Of a stretch of DNA of 64,000 nucleotides, positions 18,125 through 25,847 are shown in pieces. The translations under genes and the position numbers were made by a program. Position 1 is the stretch's first letter; the number at the start of each line of letters is the position of its first letter. The notes under the pieces were generated by a model that saw nothing but the letters and a program-made list of their open reading frames with translations, searched no databases and was not told the origin of the DNA. The stretch is from assembly GCA_016795485.1 (NCBI GenBank), contig JAEUHM010000054.1, positions 186,001 through 250,000 of the forward strand, given 5' to 3'. This DNA comes from Verrucomicrobiaceae bacterium (GTDB taxonomy: Bacteria; Verrucomicrobiota; Verrucomicrobiia; Verrucomicrobiales; Verrucomicrobiaceae).

Positions 18125-19204
18125 CTACTTTGCCGAGTCTTTCGTCTCAGGCACTGATTTTCCTGGTTCCCAAGCCAATTCAAAAACATGCATGTCAGCG
18201 TGTTCGACATACGGCGTGGACTCCACCAAGAAACCACCCGGCACATGCAACGTCAATACCTGCACCTTGTTCTCGGCCGGCATGAACCTCATCAATCTCA
18301 GCACCGGCATGCTCATGTAGTCGCTCAGAAGGGAGGTAACGACGTGGCCATTGTCAGCCTTGGCGCTCAATTTGAGTGCGGTAACTCGGCTCTGATCGCC
18401 GCTAAAGACAAAGTCCAGATTAGGACACTTGCGATACAGTTTCTCCCACATCTGCACCCCGCTGTTGCCACGCTCACCATGAATCTTTGTCCACTTCATT
18501 CTACCTTTCGGGTCGCGGATGTAACCCTCATTCGTCTTCGGTTTCTCGATGATACCTAAATCCATGTGCGTCGTGATCAGAACCCTTCGATCATGGTGTT
18601 TGCTTGCCATCTCACTCGCCCATTTCAGGACATCGTCGGGAGCATTGCACTCCAGGCTCAGATGAAGAAAATCCACTCCCCCTGCTTTGAAAAGCTGAGC
18701 ACTGTTTACGTTGTTGGCAGATACGTTCTGGTCAGGACGGCTATGCGAATAACAACCAGCATACCAAGGCTCCTTAGCAAAACTCGAAGCCGGAAATGTC
18801 TCCTGAAACAAGTGAGCGTCTCCCTTGCTGCTCATGTCATGATTCCCCACAGTCAAGCTAAACGGGACCACTCCACGCAAGCGATCCAGGTGCTTCTTCG
18901 CCACTGCCCACTCTTCGGCTCGATTCTTTTCCACGATGTCGCCAACATGAGAGACAAACACAATATTCTGCGCTTCCTTGTTCGCCAAAATCCACTCAAC
19001 CTGAGACCCCAAATGCCTATTCTCCACCGGAGCATCACTAGCGAGGCTTCCTTTACATCCTTTGCCTGTGTAATGCTGAGTATCTGGAATCACCACCACG
19101 GAAAATGCTCCGTCCGGTAACGTAGGAGGCGGCTTCGAGCCCTTGAACTCAACTTCCGCCGCGATCACCATCACGGTGGAGAGAAAAAACAAAATTGACT
19201 TCAT
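18125..19204 (-). CDS. Exported metallophosphoesterase
   Basis: Calcineurin-like phosphoesterase with a signal peptide (MKSILFFLSTVMVIAAEV). Metal-binding motifs are visible: VVIPDTQHY, HVGDIVEKN, VGNHDMSS and ITTHMDLG. A longer frame opens at 19285, but the ATG at 19204 overlaps the stop of the esterase gene (ATGA) and gives the signal peptide, so it is preferred. Residues near the end (FSGDQSRVTALKL) probably complete the core. It is 25 bases upstream of the DUF1549/DUF1553 gene in the same transcription direction. The phosphoester substrate is unknown. Confidence 0.88.
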   Translation of the reverse strand: MKSILFFLSTVMVIAAEVEFKGSKPPPTLPDGAFSVVVIPDTQHYTGKGCKGSLASDAPVENRHLGSQVEWILANKEAQNIVFVSHVGDIVEKNRAEEWAVAKKHLDRLRGVVPFSLTVGNHDMSSKGDAHLFQETFPASSFAKEPWYAGCYSHSRPDQNVSANNVNSAQLFKAGGVDFLHLSLECNAPDDVLKWASEMASKHHDRRVLITTHMDLGIIEKPKTNEGYIRDPKGRMKWTKIHGERGNSGVQMWEKLYRKCPNLDFVFSGDQSRVTALKLSAKADNGHVVTSLLSDYMSMPVLRLMRFMPAENKVQVLTLHVPGGFLVESTPYVEHADMHVFELAWEPGKSVPETKDSAK

Positions 19205-20268
19205 GGCTGGAACAAAAGCGGAGCAAACTCTACGAGATAACCTCTCCAGACCGGCCAAGAGTGATCGCCCGCAGTCAAATGCCACTCATGCTTCACTCCG
19301 GCAGCCTTTAGCTGGGCTATAAGTGCCTCGTTTTGCGCCAGCAAGAAGTCATCTCGCCCGCAAGCAATCCACAGAAGCCTGATTTTTTCGTTGGCCTTTG
19401 CTCCCTCCGACATCACCGCTTGAAGTGCCTCTGGTCGCGCGGCACCACTGAACGAGCCGATCCACGCAAAACGGTCCAAAGCATTCAGTCCAACAGTAAG
19501 TGACTGCCAACCGCCCATGCTTAAACCTGCCAGTGCCGTATTCTCCCGTCCAGGCAAGACCCGATACATCGACTCCACCAATGGTAATGCCGTATCGAGC
19601 AGTTCACGCCGGAACGCCATCAGCGCCTTGTCTCGCGCCTCCGTATCCTCTCTACGCACCATACCGTGTGGATGCCCATCGAGCATTACCACGATCATCG
19701 GGCGGGCCTTTTTCTTAGCAATGAGGTCGTCCATAATCCAGTGCGCCTTCCCATGCTCCGTCCAACCGCGCTGATTGTCGCCTGAGCCATGCTGAAGCAC
19801 AAACACCGGATACCTCTCATCAGACTTTTCGTATCCCGGCGGCGTGTACACGACCATTTCGCGAGGCACCCCCAGTTCCTTGGAGTGAAAAACATGAGTG
19901 TGCAAAGTTCCGTGCGGGATATCCTTCCAATCCCAAGGCGCTGGAGGGTTTGCAGGCACATGCAAAATACTCTTGGCGGGACGGCGCTGAGGCTTGATAG
20001 CTGAGTTCTCAGGATCAATCACGTTCTGACCATCCACTGAAAAACTGTATTCCCACACACCGGCGGGCACCTCTACTGGCCCGTAACTCCATACCCCATC
20101 AGCCCCTTTCGTCAGCGGAAGCGCCTCCTTCACCCACTGCCCACGCAGTTCCACCTTCCCAGCCTTTGCAGCCGGTAAATTGAAAGTCACCCGTCCCCCC
20201 TCAAGCACACTGGCCCCATAGGCTATGCCTGCACACAAAAGCACTGCAATACTGATCAAACGCATCAT
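19201..20268 (-). CDS. Secreted esterase of the feruloyl/enterochelin esterase-like type
   Basis: A 355-residue alpha/beta hydrolase with a signal peptide (MMRLISIAVLLCAGIAYG). Residues about 25-110 form an N-terminal E-set/CBM48-like domain (GVWEYSFSVDGQNVIDPENS). The catalytic part begins around TLHTHVFHSKELGVPREMVVYTPPG-type sequence. It contains the nucleophile elbow GLSMGG (Ser), the likely Asp in CGRDDFL and the His in AGDHSW. Related enzymes release ferulate or acetyl groups from plant polysaccharides, which is the favoured guess. It starts the leftward unit esterase, phosphoesterase, DUF1549/1553, DUF1501. Confidence 0.88.
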   Translation of the reverse strand: MMRLISIAVLLCAGIAYGASVLEGGRVTFNLPAAKAGKVELRGQWVKEALPLTKGADGVWSYGPVEVPAGVWEYSFSVDGQNVIDPENSAIKPQRRPAKSILHVPANPPAPWDWKDIPHGTLHTHVFHSKELGVPREMVVYTPPGYEKSDERYPVFVLQHGSGDNQRGWTEHGKAHWIMDDLIAKKKARPMIVVMLDGHPHGMVRREDTEARDKALMAFRRELLDTALPLVESMYRVLPGRENTALAGLSMGGWQSLTVGLNALDRFAWIGSFSGAARPEALQAVMSEGAKANEKIRLLWIACGRDDFLLAQNEALIAQLKAAGVKHEWHLTAGDHSWPVWRGYLVEFAPLLFQP

Positions 20269-20336
20269 GCCCTCCTAACGCCATTGCGCCTGTCAAAGTA
20301 TCGGAGGATTGACGGGTTTGTCGGTCAAGTTGAGTC

Positions 20337-21578
20337 TCACCGTCCAATACAAAAGAGGTGGCGGTGGCCGCGTATGAAAAGCTTTTGGTCACTCACAGCG
20401 ATGGACGCGATTACCTTCTCTCCGAGCGGATTGGTGGCGAGGAGTTCAAACTTCGGGCTCGCCTTGAATACAAAGCAGTCGCCGCCTTGGTTGGCGGTAT
20501 AGCATTTGCCCTCACTAAGGACGACGGACGACCAGTTTTGGCCCGAGGCACCCTGCCCTTTAAGCCGTTCTGACCAGACTTGCTTCCCGGTATTGAGTTC
20601 GATGCATTGCACGATGCCCGGATCGTTATGGATGTAGACGTGACCTTCGTGGATCACACCTGACGCAATACGCTGTGGGTTTTTTGGCGTGTGCCACAGG
20701 CGATGTGAATTGGTGACATCGCCCTTGCCTCCTGTCCTCACACCAAGTGCCATGCCACTGTAGCCGCCCATGCCCACGACGATGCCCTCCGAGTAGATTG
20801 GCGACGTGTAAACAAGCGCGTTGAGCCCTTCACATGTCCACAACTCTCTCCCATCTTCGGGATTGATCGCACAAACACGAAATGGCCAAGACATGAACAA
20901 CTGTGATTTTCCGTCAATCACAAGTGGCAAGGGATCGCTCCATGAACCATAAAAGTCAGGACTGCCTTTGGTTGGCCGCTTCGGCTCGCTATTGCTCCAC
21001 TTCACTTCGCCAGTGTCTACGTCCAGCGCCACGAGCTTCGTATTGTCGTTACTAGGTCCGTGGTTGAGGTAGACCGTATTTCCTACCAGCACGGGAGATG
21101 CACCATTGCCCCAAATGTGTTTCTGCGGGCCGAGGTCTTTGCTCCAGAGTTTCTTCCCGCCCAGATCGTAGGCAAACACGCCTGCACTTGCAAAGCTCAC
21201 GATCACTCTCTTGCCATCTACTGCGGGAGACGCCGCGCAGTGTGGATTGGTGCCGTGTGTTGGTTCATCATCTCGATAATCTGTGCCCTGTTTCCACAGC
21301 TCACTGCCTGACTTCTTATCAAAACAAATGAGTTCCCTCCGCTTTCCTTGGTTAGTGGCCTGAGTGACGAATATCTTGTCCTCCCAAATGACTGGAGTGG
21401 AGTTGCCGGGCCCTGGGAGCGCGACTTTCCACAGCACGTTGTCGGTCGCGCTCCATTTAGTTGGCAGTCCAGTTTCATCGCAGGTGCCATCACGATTGGG
21501 GCCTCGCCAAGCTGGCCAATTACCGGCATGAGCTGCCGCAACAAGAAGGACAAACGGAATGACGCACAATGTTCTCAT
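20337..21578 (-). CDS. Exported PQQ-type beta-propeller protein
   Basis: A 413-residue beta-propeller with a signal peptide (MRTLCVIPFVLLVAAAHAG) and the PVC-typical opening NWPAWRGPNRDGTCDETGLP. Repeated blades carry the PQQ-repeat pattern, e.g. VIVSFASAGVFAYDLGGKKLW, VALDVDTGEVKW, CAINPEDGRELW and CIELNTGKQVW. Many such proteins do not bind PQQ and act as structural or sensory propellers; catalytic residues cannot be assigned. It lies 68 bases upstream of the esterase gene, same strand, and is divergent from the next gene. Confidence 0.9.
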   Translation of the reverse strand: MRTLCVIPFVLLVAAAHAGNWPAWRGPNRDGTCDETGLPTKWSATDNVLWKVALPGPGNSTPVIWEDKIFVTQATNQGKRRELICFDKKSGSELWKQGTDYRDDEPTHGTNPHCAASPAVDGKRVIVSFASAGVFAYDLGGKKLWSKDLGPQKHIWGNGASPVLVGNTVYLNHGPSNDNTKLVALDVDTGEVKWSNSEPKRPTKGSPDFYGSWSDPLPLVIDGKSQLFMSWPFRVCAINPEDGRELWTCEGLNALVYTSPIYSEGIVVGMGGYSGMALGVRTGGKGDVTNSHRLWHTPKNPQRIASGVIHEGHVYIHNDPGIVQCIELNTGKQVWSERLKGQGASGQNWSSVVLSEGKCYTANQGGDCFVFKASPKFELLATNPLGEKVIASIAVSDQKLFIRGHRHLFCIGR

Positions 21579-21628
21579 GCGGAGGAAACACCCGTGGACA
21601 TACTAACTTTCACGGCTGAGGCTTAGAC

Positions 21629-22150
21629 ATGAAGATTTGTGTCCTCGGCTTGATTTTCCTGTCGATGGTTCAGGCTTGGGCTAACCCTGAGCCTGAGATT
21701 CCCATTACCATTACAGCGGATGCATCTGGAAACTCCTGCGTCACGGTAGAGATCGATCCGCGCTGCTTCACCGAAGATCCGATGCGCGAACGCTACCTGA
21801 TGAAAGTCGATCTCCTTCGGCAGCCTGGAGCATTCCTAGTGGGGACCAAGCAACAGGCGGTGCAATCCATCGCCCAATGGATCATTTTCGATGCCATGGT
21901 CGGTAGTTCAAAGGTCCAACCCAAGTTTGAGACAACGTTTCGCGGGATCGATAATGCGCCACTGAAGAAGCCTGACGACCCTGTGGTCGTGCGGTGCCGA
22001 TGGACCGCCAAACTCAGCACGTTACAAGTTCACGCTGGCAAAAAGTGCCCATACGCCGTGGTGGTGACGCACGATGCTTCGAAAACCAACGTGACTCTCT
22101 TCCCTGGAGAAAAAAGCCCGAGGCTGACCTTGGATGCTGGGTTCAAATGA
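21629..22150 (+). CDS. Small secreted protein of unknown function
   Basis: A 173-residue product with a signal peptide (MKICVLGLIFLSMVQAWANP) and no recognised domain. The body is beta-rich: SCVTVEIDPRCFTEDPMRERYL, then DPVVVRCRWTAKLSTL. The stop overlaps an ATG at 22147 in the frame of the NHL-repeat gene, so the two are probably cotranscribed with the helicase that follows. No function can be proposed. Confidence 0.7.
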   Translation: MKICVLGLIFLSMVQAWANPEPEIPITITADASGNSCVTVEIDPRCFTEDPMRERYLMKVDLLRQPGAFLVGTKQQAVQSIAQWIIFDAMVGSSKVQPKFETTFRGIDNAPLKKPDDPVVVRCRWTAKLSTLQVHAGKKCPYAVVVTHDASKTNVTLFPGEKSPRLTLDAGFK

Positions 22151-22209
22151 CATCTCTAAGCAAAAAATCTCCTTCCCCAGCCGCCACGAATCGTGTCCAG
22201 TGTCCAAGT

Positions 22210-23289
22210 ATGTTCCGTTCATTTCTCTTCCTCGCAGCCATCGCATTGCAAAGTTCTCAAGGCGCTGAGTGGACTATCTCCACGTTCGCCGGCACGGGCA
22301 CGAAAGGTTATGCTGGTGACGGCGGACCTGCTACCAAGGCCTTAATCGACAATCCCTTTGGGGTCATTCGCGGACCTGATGGCGCGATCTACTTCTGTGA
22401 ATACACAGGCCACAAAATAAGACGCGTGGCTGCGGATGGAACGATATCCACTGTGGCTGGCACAGGTGAAAAGGGTTACTCGGGAGACGGTGGCCCGGCC
22501 TTGAACGCAACGTTCAACCTCCCGCACGAACTGCGTTTTAGTTCAACGGGTGATCTGTATGTCGTCGATATGACAAACCATGCGGTACGGAAGATCGACA
22601 TGAAGTCCAAGGTAATCACGACCGTAGCGGGCACCGGCAAACCAGGGTACTCGGGTGACGAGGGTCCCGGAGATAAAGCGATGCTTAAGCAACCGCACAG
22701 CATTCAATTTGGTCCTGATGGTCACCTTTACATCTGTGACATTGGCAATCATGTGATCCGACGTCTCGATATCTCATCGGGCATCATCACGACCGTAGCG
22801 GGCACAGGCAAAGCGGGGCCCACGCCTGATGGTGCCCCAGTAAAAGGCACGCCTCTGAAAGGCCCACGTTCCATCGACTTCGACAAAGTCGGAAACCTGT
22901 GGCTTTGCACACGTGAGGGCAATCAAGTCTTCAAAATCGATCTCAAAGGCAACGTGATTCACCACATCGCGGGAACGGGAGAAAAAGGTTTCACTGGTCA
23001 TGGCGGCCCTGCCAAAACAGCTAAACTCTCTGGCCCCAAAGGCATATCGATTGACGCTGAAGGCAATGCTTGGCTCGCAGATTGCGAGAGCCACAGCATA
23101 CGAATGGTCGATGCAAAGACCGGCAACATTGAGCTCATTGCTGGCACGGGAGAAAAAGGCGATGGCCCCGACGGTGATCCACTGAAATGCAAGATGGCTC
23201 GCCCCCATGGTGTCTTTTGCGATGCAGATGGCACCGTCTTCGTGGGGGACAGTGAGACACATCGAGTGCGACTTCTCCGGCGCAAGTGA
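22210..23289 (+). CDS. Secreted NHL-repeat beta-propeller protein
   Basis: About 359 residues with a signal peptide (MFRSFLFLAAIALQSSQGAE) and about six NHL repeats, each opening like FAGTGTKGYAGDGGPATKA and continuing with a D-G-x-(I/L)-Y/W-x-C/V-D-x-x-x-H-x-(I/V)-R pattern. The fold is a six-bladed propeller, usually a binding scaffold, sometimes a lyase. The frame is open further upstream to 21994. The ATG at 22147 would be coupled to the previous stop, but 22210 gives the clean signal peptide and is preferred. Its stop overlaps the helicase GTG. Confidence 0.88.
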   Translation: MFRSFLFLAAIALQSSQGAEWTISTFAGTGTKGYAGDGGPATKALIDNPFGVIRGPDGAIYFCEYTGHKIRRVAADGTISTVAGTGEKGYSGDGGPALNATFNLPHELRFSSTGDLYVVDMTNHAVRKIDMKSKVITTVAGTGKPGYSGDEGPGDKAMLKQPHSIQFGPDGHLYICDIGNHVIRRLDISSGIITTVAGTGKAGPTPDGAPVKGTPLKGPRSIDFDKVGNLWLCTREGNQVFKIDLKGNVIHHIAGTGEKGFTGHGGPAKTAKLSGPKGISIDAEGNAWLADCESHSIRMVDAKTGNIELIAGTGEKGDGPDGDPLKCKMARPHGVFCDADGTVFVGDSETHRVRLLRRK

Positions 23290-25790
23290 TCGGATCAGCG
23301 CTCAACTCTCTTCGACTTCCCGATCTCTGGCAGCACCAAGCGGTGGACCACCTCCGATCAGGGAGGGATGTCATCGTCAGCGCACCGACTGGAGCCGGAA
23401 AGACCTACGTGTTTGAGTTGCTCCACGAGTCCAAGCACCTGGAAGGCCAAGCCGTCTACACAGTCCCAACCCGTGCACTCGCGAACGACAAATACGCCGA
23501 GTGGAAAGAGCGTGGATGGAACGTTGGAATCGCTACAGGCGATCTGGCAGAAAACATCCACGCTCCAGTGCTGGTGGCCACCTTGGAAACGCAACTTGAG
23601 CGACTGATCCGAGGAGAAGGACCCGATTTGCTCGTCATCGACGAATACCAGATGATCTCAGATGAAGGTCGCGGTGCCCACTACGAAGGTGCCATCGCCC
23701 TGGCTGGCGCTGAAACTCTGCTTCTGCTTCTAAGCGGCTCCGTGGCCAATCCAGAAGATGTCGCCACCTGGATGAGAGGACTTGGACGCAGTGTCGAGGT
23801 CGTAGTGACAAAGGACCGCCCTGTTCCACTGGAAGAAGTGCCTATTGAAACGCTCCCACAGAATCGTCAGTCTCGCGACATCGAAATGTGGTGGCCAAAG
23901 ATGGCCATCTCTGTGCTCACGGCAGACCTGGCTCCCCTGCTCATCTTTTCTCCACGACGTAAGGATGCAGAAAACATCGCCAGGACTCTGGCCAATGAGT
24001 TGCCGCAAGGTCAGCCGCTATCGTTGACGCTCGAACAACGCGCAGTGTGCGGCAAAGAACTGTCGGCGATGATTGAGAAGCGTATCGCCTACCATCACAG
24101 TGGACTGTCCTATGCAGCGCGGGCCGGAGTGATCGAGCCTCTGGCAAAAGCGGGTCAGTTGCGTGTCATCGTAGCCACGATGGGTCTAGCTGCTGGTATC
24201 AACTTCTCTGTTAGAAGTGTGCATGTGGCGGCTACGAAGTTCCATGATGGAATCGCAGAGCGTATTCTGGAGCCAGATGAACTTCTACAGATGTTTGGGC
24301 GTGCTGGTCGTCGTGGTCTGGATGAAGTCGGTTACATCATCACCACCCGCAACAGCCCGTCTCTACATGACGCACGAGCTGGGCGCCTTCACCGCTCCAA
24401 TCTCCTTGCTTGGCCAATGTTTCTGCGAGTGATGAAACACGCTGCAGATACACATGCAGACCCGTTTGCAGCTACAGAAACATTTGCCAGACGCCTATTT
24501 GCCAAAGCACCGCCGCCGCTCGGTCTGGAGAACGACGAAGGTATTTTCACCGTCACTCCCCCAACGGTGTCGTTTGGACTAGAGGCAATGGATACTCAAG
24601 TCCTCAACTCGGCGGGGGAATGGGAGACCAAGCGCACCCACAAGGTTTCGACGACGAAGCTTCTTCACGTGTGGAAGGCGACTTCTGAGCGTCGTGCACC
24701 ACTCCTTTCGCAAAGCAAACTCGTGTCAGATCTTGGAGCTGGATTTGCGCGCCTCTTCCGAATCGATTCCTATCCTGACGGCAGTGCCTGCTACGGCCTG
24801 GAAATGGCACTTGGCAGCCTGTTAGAAGGAAGCGACGAGGTTTTTCGGCCCACTAAGGCACTTCGAAAACTTCTTCGCCTCGGGAATGCTGTGGATGATC
24901 TCAGTTTGGATGAGTTGGAACAAAAACACCTTCAGAAGATCGAACGTCGCCTCACGCCGGCATGGGCCACTGGCCAATCGGTTAGTCTTGTCGGCTATCA
25001 GCAACGAGATGGGCTGCTGATGGCCAGATTCGATCTCCGACAACTAGACGTGACCGCTTATGAAGATGTCCATGGCCGCTTCATTTACGAACCTGAAGAA
25101 CGACATGTGCCCAGGCGATCCGCAACCGCGATTGAACTTACTACCGAATCGTCTGAAGGACTCGAAACAAGAGAACCCAAGCCCGGATCACCCATTCACA
25201 CTTGGCGCGGACTTGAGTTGATTGACTCCCACGGGGTCCCGACCACCCGCGGGGAAATCGTGAGCTTCTTCCAGCACGGCGAGGGTCTGGCAATCGCCGC
25301 AGCCCTCGAAGACGAGACATATCTGGTCGAGGACCTCGTCTTGCACATGGCCAACCTCCGTGCTGGTTTCCGTTTCGATATACCAGGCTACACGGATAGC
25401 GAGCGATTGGCCGCAGCGTGTCGAAGAGCCTTCGGATTCGTAAATCACCACGGCTATCTAAACAACGGACTGCCTTTGGACTACGGAGAAGGTGCAGCAG
25501 AGGTCATCGCGTCTTTGTTGCATAAGGAATCTCATAGAAATCTCGGATATGATCGCGGATTTGGTGAAGGCGACATCTCTCGCGCTTATCTGGAATGGGT
25601 GAGCCTCATTAGACATATCGTCCATGCACCTTCCCACTCTTGGTCCCGGTGGCACGATCTCCAGGCTGAGTGCACGAAGTCGCTCAAGGCGCATACCTCA
25701 GCTTTAAGACACCTTTTTCATCTGGATGTCCCACCGCTCACTGCCAAGCAGAAGCACGGCAAAGTGATGCATCATCTCCTTGGCAGATAA
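23286..25790 (+). CDS. Superfamily II DEAD/DEAH-box helicase, Ski2-like
   Basis: An 834-residue cytoplasmic ATP-dependent helicase. Motif I APTGAGKT lies at 33-40, motif II is DEYQ at 119-122, motif III SGSVAN at 150-155, and motif VI QMFGRAGRRG at 335-344. The spacing and motif VI form fit Ski2/Mtr4-type RNA helicases. About 400 residues of unassigned C-terminal sequence follow, including an acidic linker (ESSEGLETREPKPGSP). The start is a GTG overlapping the NHL gene stop (GTGA). Coupling a cytoplasmic helicase to a secreted propeller is unusual. RNA processing or degradation is likely; a role in defence is possible but unsupported. Confidence 0.87.
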   Translation: MIGSALNSLRLPDLWQHQAVDHLRSGRDVIVSAPTGAGKTYVFELLHESKHLEGQAVYTVPTRALANDKYAEWKERGWNVGIATGDLAENIHAPVLVATLETQLERLIRGEGPDLLVIDEYQMISDEGRGAHYEGAIALAGAETLLLLLSGSVANPEDVATWMRGLGRSVEVVVTKDRPVPLEEVPIETLPQNRQSRDIEMWWPKMAISVLTADLAPLLIFSPRRKDAENIARTLANELPQGQPLSLTLEQRAVCGKELSAMIEKRIAYHHSGLSYAARAGVIEPLAKAGQLRVIVATMGLAAGINFSVRSVHVAATKFHDGIAERILEPDELLQMFGRAGRRGLDEVGYIITTRNSPSLHDARAGRLHRSNLLAWPMFLRVMKHAADTHADPFAATETFARRLFAKAPPPLGLENDEGIFTVTPPTVSFGLEAMDTQVLNSAGEWETKRTHKVSTTKLLHVWKATSERRAPLLSQSKLVSDLGAGFARLFRIDSYPDGSACYGLEMALGSLLEGSDEVFRPTKALRKLLRLGNAVDDLSLDELEQKHLQKIERRLTPAWATGQSVSLVGYQQRDGLLMARFDLRQLDVTAYEDVHGRFIYEPEERHVPRRSATAIELTTESSEGLETREPKPGSPIHTWRGLELIDSHGVPTTRGEIVSFFQHGEGLAIAAALEDETYLVEDLVLHMANLRAGFRFDIPGYTDSERLAAACRRAFGFVNHHGYLNNGLPLDYGEGAAEVIASLLHKESHRNLGYDRGFGEGDISRAYLEWVSLIRHIVHAPSHSWSRWHDLQAECTKSLKAHTSALRHLFHLDVPPLTAKQKHGKVMHHLLGR

Positions 25791-25795
25791 AACAA

Positions 25796-25823
25796 AAAGT
25801 GCAGGCCAGCTGGCCTGCACTTT
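25796..25823. terminator. Bidirectional terminator between convergent genes
   Basis: A perfect 28-bp palindrome with A/T-rich ends (AAAGTGCAGGCC at one side, its complement at the other). It folds on either strand with a short AGCT loop and a T-run at its 3' end. It lies 5 bases after the helicase stop and 24 bases after the stop of the convergent DUF1549/DUF1553 gene. Confidence 0.85.
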
Positions 25824-25847
25824 CTGCAATACTTACTAGCCGAGGGC

